This document shows, piece after piece, positions 21,371-33,960 of a stretch of 64,000 nt of DNA (its first letter is position 1; each line of letters begins with the position of its first letter). Origin of the DNA: Picocystis sp. L7 (lineage: Eukaryota; Chlorophyta; Picocystophyceae; Picocystales; Picocystaceae). Where the stretch lies: the NCBI GenBank assembly GCA_020975725.1, contig QXJR01000006.1:868001-932000 (forward strand), read 5' to 3'. The notes under the pieces were generated by a model. That model was not told the origin of the DNA, did no database searches, and saw only the letters and a list, made by a program, of their open reading frames with translations. Both the position numbers and the translations under genes were made by a program.

Positions 21371-24300
21371 TTAAAAGTGTTTTTAAGCCCAACGGCCTTC
21401 CTTGCCTACCTCATATACCCAGAAAGCGATGACAAATTGAATCATTGTGATTGGTGTATCAAGACTCTCTGCCAGATCTTCAGCCTTTAACAACCTCAGT
21501 AGTTCATTATTGTCTCATCTACAACGGAACCCTCTTAAATCTATTCCAAGTACGGTGTAGTGGGCTGTTTAAGAGCAATCAATCTGTCACATGTGGTGCC
21601 GAATTTCGACCCCCTTTCTTTGGTGCTCAGGCCTGTCTCTCGAGGATGGAGAGGTCTATTAGCCACTACTTGGCAAGATCATTACAGACAACCAGTTGGA
21701 CGTGCCTTTAATCTAATTTCCGTTTAATTCTCCCTTTGCAAGTTAAAGAGCGAGCAGTTGTAGCTAGATTCCAGATTATTTTGTAGGGAAAGAAGCAAGT
21801 TTGTTTCCAAGCTTCCTTCTTGGAGCTATTGGATAGTCGCAATATCGAACAAGGGCGGGATTGAAGGTGAAACAAGGAATGAAGGGATCCCACAAGGATG
21901 ATGGTAGATCTTGCTTTTGCCTTGCCACATTCGCAATTGTGCCAAACCCACGAAAAGTGACTGTACACTTGCTTCTTTCGGCGCGAGCATTGATCAATAT
22001 TCCATTACTTTAAGGATGATTCTCACTGGTGACCAACTTGGAACTTTAGAGTTTCGATTTCATTGCAAATGGGAACCTCGTGTTGGAACCACGATCGCTT
22101 TGCTGCTTACAAGTCGGGTATTGTGGTCCTAAAGAATGCAAGCGATTACGCTTTGAATTCCTTCCCTCCTTTGGTGGAGAAGCTGCGGCTACAAGTTGCA
22201 ATCTCAATCAATGCCCGATCAAGCCAATTTGCTCGCAATCAAGAAACGAAGCAAGCGGCTGCCTTTACTTCTCACAACACAAAAGTATTTGGCCCAAAGT
22301 CTCCAGTGCTTTATGAAGTGCCCTCTTCTTAGATACACGATGTCACATGACGTGCCTCGCTCCCCAAGTGTTTGAATTTTGCCGTGACCCTAGAGGATGC
22401 ATTGCTTCTTGTTGAGAGAGCGTTCCCTAGCACTTTTTTGCAAGAGCCTACATTTCCTCTGGAACGGTATCATTCTTTGCCTAATTTCAATTAAATTCTT
22501 AGTTGGTGGTATTCGATTGGATGGCTAGTCCACTCAAACATTTACCAATATTTTGGCCCAGGCTGTTTTAACTCGAGATGGCCGTTTTTATTGGAAAGGA
22601 GTTGTGATTTTAGGTCGGCCCAAGAATCGGGACGAGTTGAACACATTTTTTCGGAATTCCCGAATCAATCCCCAATTTGTTCGAGTTTGACGTTTTCTCT
22701 CTTGCGGCGAGTTTGGTCCAAGAAATCCTCGATGAAAATGAAAGGTTTTAGCAAGCCTATGGAGGGTTCATGATCGAAGTGAATAACTTCTATTGAAGGC
22801 CGGTGTATAGGAAAAGAAAATTGGATACGTAGAAAAGTTGATTGGATGAAGACGGATCATGCCATCGTGCTGTGGGCGGCACTCGAACCAAGCGACGTTT
22901 ATTGCAACTTCGAGGCATTTGAAATACTCTGCTTCGAATTCTAAGGAGGTTGAGAGTGCTACGAGGTGACGTCTTCAATCTAGAATTTGTTACTAATGTC
23001 ATGGAGGATTACCTTAGGGATGGTTTTAATGTCGAAGGTTACTAGGATTATAAAGCGCTGGTCGGGACCGTTCCGCGAAGCTTTAACGACTTCGACATTC
23101 ATTCGTGGAGGTAGCATGGTAGGTTTATATCTCCAAAGGTGCATGAATTCTTGCGAATCCTTTGCACCCCATGTACGATCTGTTTGCATGGTATCGGTAG
23201 GATATTTGCAAGCAAAAGGGGAATGCTCATCACGTTTCATCGCGTTGCCACAATGGAGAATCGCAATCATTCAAGTGCTATGTACCATCTCGCTCGATCA
23301 GCATTCCCAAAATATACGAAGCCACTCTCGCTCGTGTCTATCCAGTTAGAAAGGAAGTGCTATCTCCAAAAGCATGGGGGGACGGGTCGCCATGTCTTGC
23401 TACAAAGACCCACGCGTTTGTTTGCCTCGTCATTAAATTTTATGGGTTCAGCAATGGAATCACTTGCAAGAATTGAAGGTCAAAAATATTAAGCAAGAGG
23501 TGTGCGATGGTTGGAGGCACATGCATAATACGAGATTTGTTGCACGATGCAAACTCTCTTCTTTGGTAGGACTAGGTGTTTAGAGGTTGAGCTCCAAGAA
23601 AGCAGAAAAGCAAAAGCAAAGTTGTAGCTTGATGTCAAGTATTCAATAAGCTACATTATGCTAAACTAGAGCTTCCCCATGGGACAATTGCGATTTTCGG
23701 AGCAAGGAAGCCGGGCATTGAAAATCCTTCGTACCTCTCTTGGGCGATCGGAGGGTTCTCCAATGGACAAGTACTAGGGAAGACCCGAAGCAATCCTCTT
23801 GAACTCCATGTCTTGTTCGAAGCTACCCTAGAAGGTTTGACACATTGGAGATCAACCCCTTCCATATCTAATGTCATCCATCGAGGGATGGAGAACTAGC
23901 CTAGGGATTTGAATCACGTGGGTACCTTACGTATACTTGTCCAATGAGGAAAACATGGGCACGTGACCACAAGGCCAACCGTGGAGGTAAAGGAGCAAGC
24001 CTCGGCCATGGCTTGCCAAGGGCCCTTTTACCAACCTCTCACTTCGCTTGAAATAAACTTTTGACTTGGCAACATCTCAATGGCCTGGCTCCTCCATCCA
24101 CAAGCGTGTTATGTCTTTGCAATAGCGTCACGAGTTGTCCAAGGTAGCCGAAGACACCTCAAACAAACAACTCTTTAAAATGCTTTCATCAAGGCGGTTC
24201 CCAACCAATCTCTGGAAATGTCCTTGCCTCCATGTCGCCCAACTGTGCGTGGATAGGTAGAGGCAGCAGGGACGTTGCGATGTATGTACCGAACGGTTGC

Positions 24301-26106
24301 ACTCGTTGCCTTTGTGATTGCCAACTTCGAAGTTCCATAAGCAACTTTTATACGTCATTTGAATATGGACCTCATATTAAACTCGAAGACGCGAATGTAG
24401 CTCATCAACATGGGGACAAAAATGATATCAACCACCAAGAGTGAAGCAACCTTCCCTCTTTCTGCCGCCGTGTGCCGTCCGTATCATGGAGATCTTAAGG
24501 GCGCATCACCCGAGAAAGTGACACTTACCATAAAAACAACTTTATATAACAAAGTTGTAGCATGAATATTTGGAAAAATGGAGCTTCTATGGCCATAAAT
24601 TGTTGACAAAACCGTTCAAAGTGTTACATTGTGACACACGGGTAAAGAAGATGTGGTTGCAACATTGTATACAGATTTGCACACCAATCTTTGCGAACTC
24701 TCAGAAATTAGGGCTTTGGGCTCTCACTCTCCATTTTGCGCAAACCTAGGGCTATGAATCGTCTTGAGACTTTTGGTTTGAGAACTCCACTTGCGTACCC
24801 CCAGGCGTAATGAAGGACATGTTTCTAGACTCCTCCTCATCAAGTACATGAGAAACATCAACATTGATGCATAGATGTGCAAAATGGTAAGAACTACCGC
24901 GCAAGTGGGATGAAGGAGTTTAAGTGATGCGGCATTTCCTCTTTCCCAAAGCAACAACCATGGCTACGAGTCATCCAACATAGGAATTGTACCTCTTGCA
25001 ACCAAGTTCCACTTATACACGAAGAAAGCATTTGATAGGCACCATTTCATCCTACGAAGAGTAAATGTGAGTAGGGCATCGACGATTCTACAAAGTATAG
25101 ATCTATTGTTGGGGGTAGATTGAAAGCAGGAAGGGATCTGCACGTGTATCATTTATGGATACACAAGAAAACCAACTCAAACAGTCGACCGAAATTGTTC
25201 TCGCATCAGCACATCTATATTGCGAAGTACATCCTTCGTTTTTTTTTGCTTACAAGCTTCGTAGCCAAGGGATTCGACCTCAAGCTCTACTAAGGGCGTT
25301 GTTTGGATGGCATGGAGGAAAGAAGCCCGGTCAAGGCAATGCATGATGGTACGCTCCTACTATAGCTCACCACGTGAAGGTGCAAGAAAATGTTCTATAC
25401 TCTAGAAGAGATGGTTTCACCACAATTCACATTCTTCCAACACTTGGACACAAGCCCTTTCATGAGAGACTTCAATATGCTAATGCCTATGTGGAAGGTT
25501 TTTCTATGGTCAAAAAATAAAGTTTGTTCTGCATACAAGGATCACGCTTAAGCACCATTCGAATGGTGTTGCGCTTTGCATCCATCGCACGAATGCGACC
25601 TCACATCCTTCCCAAGCATGCGTTCCAGCATCGCTGTTCACCCGTCCAACCACCTTGGAGCGTTCTTGTCCATTTCATCCCAAGTCTTTGGAGTCCATCG
25701 GTCGCATTCTTTTGGTTTCAATTGATCCATCCGTCCCAATCCATCTTCCTGGATGAAAAAACTAACCCGATCCAGAAACCAACTGATTAATAACTGATCC
25801 TTTCAACACTCCTCTCCTTGTTCCAGGCGACGATTGAAAAACGCATCCGGTTTCGAACCCACTCGTCCAAATACCAAGACTTACGCGCCGCGCTTCGTAG
25901 ACAGAAAAGCTGGAAAATCACGAGGACGAAGTTTGGAAAAACTCAAACGGGCGATTCAACATTCGATCGACTTCACTCCGACTGCTATCCTTGAGACTGT
26001 GCATGGCATGCAAGTAAGTGGTATCGAGCGTGCGATGTGGGCTGTTGCCATCAGCAGAGTATAGGATAACCTTGTGAAGGGAAGCGATTGGCATTCCATT
26101 CAGCCA
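21371..26106. other. Gene-free stretch between KDO synthase and the GT31 gene
   Basis: AT-rich sequence with only short open frames, none of a family I can name. A few short readings faintly recall decayed retroelement coding (near 23.0-23.3 kb), but not well enough to call. The first 100 bases are the 3' flank of the KDO synthase gene; the last few hundred should hold the GT31 promoter. Confidence 0.5.
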
Positions 26107-27093
26107 ATGATCCCGCAACCAATGACAGACAGCAGAAGAAGAATCGTTGCTGTCTGTTTTCTTGCAAGTGCCCTTTTACTTCGAAATGTACATGCTGCCG
26201 CAGAGGAGAGGCAGCAAACGCGAAGTCCAAGTTGCAGAAGGACTTGTTCCATTGCTTTCGTCATCCTTACAACCTCAGCGCAGCAGGCTTGCCGCGCATG
26301 GGCAATAGACGAAACCTGGGGATCACACTTTCGCATTTATTTCATCACAGGCATGTCAGCAGCGAACAGGCCAGGGGCCCGGTTTGTTCATTTTCCTGGA
26401 AATGATACGTATAGAAACCTGAAGTCGAAAATGAAGTGGTTTTGGCTCACGTACTACGAGGAACTGAAAGGATTTGACTGGATTTTCAAAGGGGATGATG
26501 ACACATTTGTGCGGGGATGGTGGTTGTGCCAGTATCTGGCTGGTTTGAATTCATCAGTACCGCTTTACTTAGGCTCAAATTACGGTGGAAGAAATCAACT
26601 GGCACTGAATTCAGGTGGTGCAGGCTATGTGTTAAGCAAATCTTCTCTGGCCTTGCTATATACCTGTCTAGTGGAGAACAGAGAACTCTTTGAGGAGATC
26701 CGTGGTTCTGAAGAGGATGTGATGACCCTCCGCTGTCTGGAGTCAAGTTCCAACGTACTGCAATTGAACACGCAGGATGACAAAAAAATAAGGTTCAGCC
26801 CTTTCTCCTTTAACAAGCGTAATTTACCAGATTGGACGCGCTTAGTGATGCCTGAGCCGGGCTCCGATCGACGATGTCGTCTATCAGATAGTTTTTTCAC
26901 TTTTCATCGGGCTTCGGTGAGAGATATTTGTATCTTCCATGAGAGATATACGCGTGAAGATCAACGCAGGTTCTGTCAAATTGATCACTTGAATAGTTAC
27001 CAGCATCCTTCGATTCTAAGTCATTCACTCTATCATTTAAGTACTGCATCTGCCAATTGTACTTTTCTATCTGATCTTGACTGCCCGGGGTGA
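26107..27093 (+). CDS. GT31-family glycosyltransferase, core-1 galactosyltransferase/Fringe-like
   Basis: A 328-residue secretory-pathway glycosyltransferase, probably beta-1,3-specific. A hydrophobic N-terminal segment (about residues 13-31, IVAVCFLASALLL) is a signal peptide or anchor. The catalytic region runs WAIDETWG, a long helix with WFWLTYYEEL, then FDWIFKGDDDTFV with the metal-binding DDD at 130-132. It continues with YLGSNYGG and the family hallmark NSGGAGYVLSKSSL, followed by EEDV. C1GALT1-like enzymes of animals and the Fringe family share this order. A 15-residue-shorter start at 26122 is also possible. The acceptor cannot be told from sequence. It stands alone, more than 4.5 kb from the KDO synthase gene. 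Confidence 0.8.
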   Translation: MIPQPMTDSRRRIVAVCFLASALLLRNVHAAAEERQQTRSPSCRRTCSIAFVILTTSAQQACRAWAIDETWGSHFRIYFITGMSAANRPGARFVHFPGNDTYRNLKSKMKWFWLTYYEELKGFDWIFKGDDDTFVRGWWLCQYLAGLNSSVPLYLGSNYGGRNQLALNSGGAGYVLSKSSLALLYTCLVENRELFEEIRGSEEDVMTLRCLESSSNVLQLNTQDDKKIRFSPFSFNKRNLPDWTRLVMPEPGSDRRCRLSDSFFTFHRASVRDICIFHERYTREDQRRFCQIDHLNSYQHPSILSHSLYHLSTASANCTFLSDLDCPG

Positions 27094-30000
27094 TTCTGTG
27101 ACCTGACTGGATGCTGTTGTGCACTTCAGCTCAGGTGAAAAGATTGCTGGTCAGTGCAAGCAAATGCTTATGACCACCGTGCTTTTCTGGTTCAATAATC
27201 TTGCATTATTAGCTTCTATGGATGATTTCAAATCATCTTCACCAATCACATATTTGGCGGAGGCCTCTCATTTTCCATTGATTTGACATCAGACTGGCAG
27301 GTAGTATCCAAACGATGCAGTAGCTTAAGTTTGAAAGCTTCTCAGATAGTACAGGAAGCAAAGTGGTCAAATCAAAGAAGTAAGGTGTATGTATTCAGAC
27401 CCATTAGGTACACTGCTGCTGGCGTTTCATTGCAAAAATCCTTTCTCAATGTAGAACAAGACTGCTGTCCCTGTACAGTGCAGCTTTTCAGGAATTCTGC
27501 ACACACCACATTTCCAAATACCAATTGTATATGATGTTACTTCGGTGCAAAGAGTTAACTAGTGCTGTGTAAATCACACTTTCCAAACACTCGGAGAAGT
27601 TCTCATAATAGTCCCACTTAAATGTGGTCTATTAAATATGGTGGAGGGATTTCTATTCATCCTGTTCGGGTCAATTCTAGAAAATAACAGCTTCGGTGTC
27701 ATGCCGCAATTTCTAGGAATGGAGTCGTCAAGAGTTGGACTGAAAAATAATAATCTCCTTTTCAAAGGATACACCTGTGAAGTGTGTACACTAATGCATT
27801 CGATAAGAGTATCCGATCGCATGCTTGAGTCATGCTCTCAGCTCTTGTAGTCTGCCCCAGCGAGGTTGCTTGCAGTACCATGTTGTGGTTGGCATGTGGC
27901 TTAAGGCATGATTGTACGTTTCTAAGGCCACGCTTGCCTAAGAAACTTGGCTGATTTCACCGTGTTTTAACTGTCACCGGTAGGTCAAACAGTGGTTTAC
28001 TTGTGACCTCGATGCGTCTTCCTTCGCATGATGAAGGAACACCATGTCCAATCGATGGCACCCCAATGAATAGCTTGATTCGTCACCAACACGTATTAAT
28101 CTGGTCAAATTTAGTGCCATTCGAATAGGTTCAGTTTGCCCCCATGCAAGCCTTGTCGTAGCATGCTTTAAAAATAGCGTTCGGGTGCAAAGTGGGACTC
28201 GCATGAAGGTAAATAATGAGTTTTTGACAGGACTGGCATAGGAGGATGTGGGAAGTGCATGTTGAGTGTTTCCTTGCGTCAGGAACTCGTTGCCTCTCTC
28301 ACTTCAAGAACTTGCAATTCGAAAGTCGAGAGATGTTTTAAGTAATGTAATCTAAAAGAATAGTTCTAGATTGATTGTTTCGATAATTTTACTAGGTGAT
28401 TCTCCCGCAAAAACTTTGGGCCGTGTAGATTTGCTACAGGTTCGACAAAGAAGTACTTGAACGTTCAATAATACATAGTAATTGTGATGATAACTTACGA
28501 ACGTAATCCCTCTATGTTCCTTTGCTAGCCAAACATTCTTGTCCTTCGCGGGATTCCCTTGAATTCAGTTCGGGCAAACTTTGAGAAGATTTGAAGGCGC
28601 CAAAACTATACTTTGTCAAGGAACGAGTTTCTATCGCCTTTGATAAGGATTGGAAGAGTCATTCCTCGAATATTCCACGAATGTAAAGAGAAGTATCAAC
28701 ACTCAAATTCGAGGTCGTTTGAAGCAAATGACTTGATATATACAATCAAAATGAAGCGAAATTTCCCTTTCCAAAAAGCGGAGACCTATAGAGTTGCTAT
28801 GACAACAACGCTTTGTTCATGATAATTGTTTGTAGGAAGCATATTACCAGGTAAAGTGGGCCTCCATAAATGAACCGTTTCATAACATTTCTTTCGCAAG
28901 TAAGACTAAGGTCCCGAGAGACATCAACGAAGCCCCTTCAAGTGAATGTAGGTCTCCAAGTCAAGGTTTCTACAAGCCGGTTTACTAGTGTGTATTTTGC
29001 ATCACCCATTTGTGAGTGCAAACGTCTATCGAAGCAATTCTAAAGAAGTTCGTTTTTGCAACGTTGCTTTGCACATACGAAAAGTCAAACATTGCGAGAA
29101 GTGGTTTGACCTTTTCACTATGAAGTATTGATTCAAATATATGTAGCTCTCTGACATCTTCTTCCCTACACCACGATGAAAGCACATTGTAGATATTTCT
29201 CAAAGTCGAATCGCTGTACTTAGATGGGCTTCTCCTCCGCTAGCTTGATAGCAAAGGTCGAATCCAAGAATTCGCTCTGGCAAGAAGGGGTGATCTCAAG
29301 CTCCTCGCTCATGTATTCATCCCAACTTGACAAAGCCTACAAAGATATGCTAATGCTTAATTGTTGGCACTTGATTCCATTTGGTGCCTAGTAAGACACC
29401 CAACTCGTCAAGCATTTGATTGTTGCCGAGTCTATCGTGAGTTGTTATGAGTTGAGATATGCGAAGCGACTTCACCCTTCGTTCTCGAATGACAACAAGT
29501 GCTACTTTAGCATCCTAGCGCAACATTAGCGGCCCAAACCACTTAGCAAAACGCCATATGAGTGAGGGGGTGGACGAGACGGTCCAACCGCGCTCTATAG
29601 AGTTGGATTGGGTAATTTCCTTTATTTTCCGGGGTATTGTCGATGGTAATTTGAGAGACATCATTGTGTCCACTACTTCGGAAGTCACTTACCATTGGAA
29701 TGAAAAGTATATACATTGGTCAAGATATTTATTCTTTGAGGCACTTGCACAAGTTTCGAGGAATTCGCTACCTTGACAATCCTTCTTCGGCGAGAGAATA
29801 AGTTCTGTATTGCTTGTGAAGACGGTGGTGCGGATAAGAACGAAAAGTCGTATGCTCAACATGAATCCCACGGGTGCGATAGTTGAAACGATAGTCGCAC
29901 GACTTGTTCCATCGATGAGCGCTCTACTGGAGCGCTTATTCCCCAGTCTCATCCCACTATCGATCATCTCGGGAACCTTCAAAGTATAGCCACCGAGTAA

Positions 30001-30425
30001 AGCCGAGTGACCCGTAGAAACATAGCGATTTTGACTTCATGCATTGAGGTCTTGTTTGGGGACAAGAATTTTTTCAAGCAGGATCCCGTCTTCCACCTCT
30101 TGTTGCGGATATCCTTTTGAATGGACCGGTTGTTCATTTGCGAGGTTCATCGGCGATGTTGGTCAACCCGGGATTGTGCAAATCCTTGGCATTTCGGAGT
30201 ACGACAGTGTGCGGAAAGCGTAATGACATCGCTACACCTCGATGCAAGGTATGCGGGAGTAGACCCAACGAACCACCACAAGGTCATCATGTTGAAATAG
30301 ATCGTTTATTTCCATCATCTCCATCATCGACCATGTTTCTTACCAAGTTACAAGGGACGATTGGCCCCATTTGTTCCTCCGAGAGTAAATTCCATCGACC
30401 TGGTTGTGGATTTCAATACACCACG
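27094..30425. other. Gene-free stretch downstream of the GT31 gene
   Basis: No open frame longer than about 130 codons and no recognised family on either strand. No tRNA-like or repeated structure was seen apart from the inverted-repeat element that begins at 30426. Confidence 0.5.
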
Positions 30426-31210
30426 CACCCTTGTGCCACTTTTTGGGCGTGTGAGTCCGAGAGGGTCACGTGCCGCCTCGTGGTCCATTCCGCACGTGCT
30501 TGGCCTCCCTCAGCATGATTTTCGATGCTCTTTCCGGTGGTGTGGGTCTCGCGTGCAGGATTCACGCCCCTGACATCGAACTCGTGCGGGTTCACTCTCG
30601 CGACTTTTGAAACCGAGGCCAATTTGGGCTGTTTGGGACCACAGATGGGAATGCGTCGGAGGACGCCCATCACGCCGATTGAGTGCGCTTCTCTTCTCTC
30701 GTCCGTGGAACCGCTTCCGTTCTTTCTTTGAGGACTTGTTTCGCCCCCTTCCCGGGCGTGGTTGGGGAGATGTGATCCAAATCTGCCCTTTGCGCCGGTC
30801 AGGCGGACCTTGTTCGAGGTGCATGCCTATTTTGGTCTCTAAAATCGCGCACAGGCCGTTTCAGAGCATACCAAGGACACGATTCAAGAGAACGCAACAA
30901 GAGCTAGCGAACGAGAGTACTTACAAGTCAATGCAACACGTCATTGCGAAGATACAGAGGTTTGAAGTCGAACTCGTCGACCGCTAGTAGATGGGACCCC
31001 AACGGACCCACGCGCCTGCCCACACGCGAAGGCTCCGAGGCGTGCAGGGAAGATCGTTTCGGGACATGTGTCATCGATCGAAAAGATGCACCGTAAAACG
31101 TAGAGCAACTTTGATCGAAGACTCTGAGCCTGGATCGGCCGTCCCCGGCCAAGGCGGTGGGAAACGCAGAAGTACCCCCACATCCCACCAAAAAAAGTGG
31201 CACAGGGGTG
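30426..31210. mobile_element. 785-bp non-autonomous inverted-repeat element, copy 2
   Basis: The ends are CACCCTTGTGCCACTTTTT and, inverted, CACCCCTGTGCCACTTTTT. The length equals that of copy 1 (2382-3166) to the base, and the internal landmark CCAACGGACCC falls at the same offset of about 573 bases in both. The interiors are otherwise strongly diverged. The 3-bp flanks (ACG and GGC) do not match here, so this insertion is either old or its edges have shifted. Confidence 0.45.
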
Positions 31211-31770
31211 GGCCCTCTCATGGATAGGGCCTATGGGGCCTACACTAGCCGCCGTCCAAGGCGTGCATCTGGCGACCCGGAGCGTGAAGCCCTCCTACCG
31301 ATCATTCAGAACACGATGAGTGGCTTGCTGCGCAACGACACACGTCAAACAGCAGCACAAGAGTGGAAAATGCTAGTCGATTACCACTTGCTAGATCCGT
31401 CGAAATGGCCGGACCCAGGTAACTTCGCTTATTACATAGCAAAGCAATTTGGGACGGTCTCGTGCGGTGGCACAACGCAATTTCCAACGTCAAGTTCCCA
31501 ATTGGAAGACGCAGAGGTCGAGTCCCCCATGAAGATAGCACCACGTGCACCTTAATGCAATACATTTCTATTGGTATCTACATTACACCATCGTGATTTT
31601 AGAAACACCGTGTGCGGGCTCAAGCACTTTCTCCACTGTCCACCTTGTCTTCACGATTCGTACTAGCTAAGCGCAAGACTTGGAGTTTTAATTTCTAGAT
31701 ACCCTCTCCCCACCTTCTTTCCTTTGCGGTTGCTCCCAACTTTCCGCTCCAAATCTGGCTCCCGTTTCAT
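31211..31770. other. Stretch with one unassigned open frame
   Basis: A plus-strand frame ending at 31555 spans about 110 codons (with LLRNDTRQTAAQEWKMLVDY) and does not resemble a family I know. It starts inside or beside the 785-bp element, so it may be chance. Nothing else was seen. Confidence 0.3.
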
Positions 31771-31915
31771 TTATGCTGCTTTTGCATTTCCAGGTGGGTT
31801 CCAAATGCCGGTGTCTAGTTTCCAGGTGGTTTCCAATTGCTGCTTTGGCATTCCCAGGTGGATTCCAATTGCTGCTTTTGCATTTCCAGGTGGATTCCAA
31901 ATGTTGCTTTTGTGT
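31771..31915. repeat. Imperfect minisatellite of about 30-35 bp, four units
   Basis: Four imperfect units share TTTCCAGGTGG followed by TTCCAA and TGCTGCTTTTGC. Unit spacing varies by a few bases. Confidence 0.7.
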
Positions 31916-32168
31916 ATTTACTAGCACGCAAGCAGACATTCACCTCGTGGATTGTGAAGGCTTCCTTCCATGCGACAATTATCCAGCAAGCCTATGAACG
32001 CAAGACTACGATGGCTACTCACGTTTGCAAGAAGTATGTTAGCTTGTGTCGTCGTCTCCTCAAGGTGCAATGCCCTTTGTCAAAGAAAACAGTTGAACAC
32101 ATGCAACGCTCCACGGGCCGCAGAAAACAAACACAACGCTGAAAGTGCACTACTTACCACTTGACACC

Positions 32169-33383
32169 CTACGAAATCATGTCTTCGTACTCCTGCAACG
32201 TCGGTGGCGCAATACCCATGTAATCCGTTGTCACGCCACCATGCAGGCACGTGTGGAAGTTCGTCAGTAAAGCCGCAACTAAGCCTTCCTTACCTGTTTG
32301 ACGCAACAATACAGCCCTCCGCGTCTTGTCACCTACGAGGGGCCATAGTTGCTCCAACTTCCCAAATATCCACTCCACGGCTTGTCGATAGCTGCTCATG
32401 TTTTCGTTGAAGGCTGCTTGCTGCGCGTTGAGATCCCCTTTATGTGGACGATGCACGAAGTCTGAAAGAGGGTACGCTCCATCCCCGTAGAGGGAGACCT
32501 CAACCCCATTATCTTCCACAATCATTCGCAGCCTCTCTTCGATGCATGACCTCCGCAAGATGTTTGCGTCCCCGGAGGAGTCAGGATGCGGGCCATCATA
32601 ATCTGCAATCATGAAGTTGGACAAGACGACCGCCTGGTATTTTGTCGCATGCATTCTTTTCCACCCTGTGTACGCAACGTCCTCCCCTTCGGTTGGCCTG
32701 CGGATTTTGAAAATCGTCCCATCGATGAAGCCACAACAAGTTGGCACCGGACAACCACGCAATGAGAGTGCCTCTGCAAGACGAGGCAGCTCGTCCGCCC
32801 ATACCTCCAAGCGCAACGCTCGCCTCGCAAATGGGTAGACGTGGTCCAACATTGCGTTATGAAGTTCTGAGAGACCCGTTGATCGCCGGTTAAACGCGGC
32901 ACTAAGATGGTGCAAATTTTCCAACGACGCGAGCCTCCGCAGCAAGACGAGCATGCCCACCTCTCCCGTGAAAACCCGTCTCGAGCTCTCTATTCGTATG
33001 ATCCTCGGGACCTTCAGGATCCGCATGAGTTCCCGTATCTCCCAACCCACAAAGCGGCAATGTTGTCGTAACCAATCATCGTCAAATGCATCGATCGTGC
33101 AAGAGACGTTGGACACCGCGCACCTGTAGTTCCAAAAGCGTTTCGCACGTTGGAGGTCTGCCCAACATCGTTCGATTGCTGCGAGGATGGCTTGCCAAAT
33201 CGCGAGTCTACCACCCCTTCTAAAACGCCTCATCGACGCCAATCCCACGAATAGAAAGGTGAGATCATCGAAGCGTTGACGCAACCGCCTCCGCTGGAGC
33301 GCACTCCCCACACGCGATGGCATGACGTGGATATTTTCCCGCGGAAACCGTCCACGATGCGCTTGCGATGGACTCTCAGCCAC
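32169..33383 (-). CDS. PIF/Harbinger-type transposase (DDE_Tnp_4 / HARBI1 family)
   Basis: An open frame of 404 codons with the nuclease triad of the family: Asp221 in CGFIDGT, Asp301 in LYGDGAYPL and Glu337 in AVEWIFGKL. Between them lie YTGWKRMHATKYQAVVLSNF and SGDANILRRS, also typical. The length fits active Harbinger transposases. The first in-frame codon of the open stretch is GTG; the nearest ATG is at 33323, and an upstream exon is possible. I could not find a Myb-like second gene or matched terminal inverted repeats nearby, so element borders are unknown. The frame is uninterrupted, suggesting a recent copy or a domesticated gene. Confidence 0.8.
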   Translation of the reverse strand: MAESPSQAHRGRFPRENIHVMPSRVGSALQRRRLRQRFDDLTFLFVGLASMRRFRRGGRLAIWQAILAAIERCWADLQRAKRFWNYRCAVSNVSCTIDAFDDDWLRQHCRFVGWEIRELMRILKVPRIIRIESSRRVFTGEVGMLVLLRRLASLENLHHLSAAFNRRSTGLSELHNAMLDHVYPFARRALRLEVWADELPRLAEALSLRGCPVPTCCGFIDGTIFKIRRPTEGEDVAYTGWKRMHATKYQAVVLSNFMIADYDGPHPDSSGDANILRRSCIEERLRMIVEDNGVEVSLYGDGAYPLSDFVHRPHKGDLNAQQAAFNENMSSYRQAVEWIFGKLEQLWPLVGDKTRRAVLLRQTGKEGLVAALLTNFHTCLHGGVTTDYMGIAPPTLQEYEDMIS

Positions 33384-33510
33384 TGCTCGTGGAGGACAGA
33401 GAACCCCTTCCGCAAAAAATTCCTCAACGGCGATCGAGAATCAAATCAATATTCGCTTTATGTTCCATGTTTCAAACCCACCCCGATCAACGGTCCCCGC
33501 TTTTCCCTAA

Positions 33511-33554
33511 ACCAAAAAAGTCAAAGCCAGTATACCCTACTTTTTGGGTTTTCG
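33511..33554. repeat. Hairpin-forming inverted repeat
   Basis: AAACCAAAAAAGT and ACTTTTTGGGTTT form an imperfect stem with a loop of about 18 bases, upstream of the Harbinger transposase frame. Function unknown; it might be a remnant of a terminal inverted repeat. Confidence 0.35.
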
Positions 33555-33689
33555 ATTTTTGCGGAAGGGGATCGCCCCGGAAACCGAGAATAAACTCCAT
33601 CCTTACCCGAATATTTTGCCTTTCCCCTTTTGCAGAACTCCTCTCAGGACCGAAAAAGGCCAACGAAGGGGAGAAGAGTGTGAGGGAGC

Positions 33690-33954
33690 GAGTCTGAGAG
33701 AGGAAGACTAGGGAGAGGAGTCTGAGTCCGAGAGAGGGAGATGGAGGGAGAGAGGGAGGAGAGGGAGAGAAGGTGAGGGAGGGAGAGGGAGAGGGAGAGA
33801 GGGAGGAGAGGGAGAGAAGGTGAGGGAGGGAGAGGGAGAGGGAGAGAGGGAGAGGGATGGAGAGGGAAGGTGAGGGGGGGAGAGAAGGAGAGGGAGGGAA
33901 GGAGAGGGAAGGAGAGGGAGAGAGGGAGTGAGGGAGAGGGAGAGAGGGTAGTGC
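33690..33954. repeat. Polypurine (GA-rich) tract
   Basis: About 260 bases of nearly pure A/G on the plus strand, mainly GAGAGGGAGA and GAGGGAGG motifs. It abuts the left end of the tyrosine-recombinase transposon. Similar tracts lie before the Alfin-like, DDX11 and AP-4 beta genes. Confidence 0.85.
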
Positions 33955-33960
33955 CTCAAC

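Noticed and set aside
22980-23500. Readings faintly like decayed retroelement coding
   Set aside because: The similarity is a few residues only and would not survive a random comparison.
25834-26064. A 76-codon frame just upstream of the GT31 gene
   Set aside because: No family resemblance and no splice arrangement that joins it sensibly to the GT31 frame.
30117-30518. A 133-codon plus-strand frame
   Set aside because: Overlaps the edge of the 785-bp element, no recognisable domain, composition unlike the real genes of the window.
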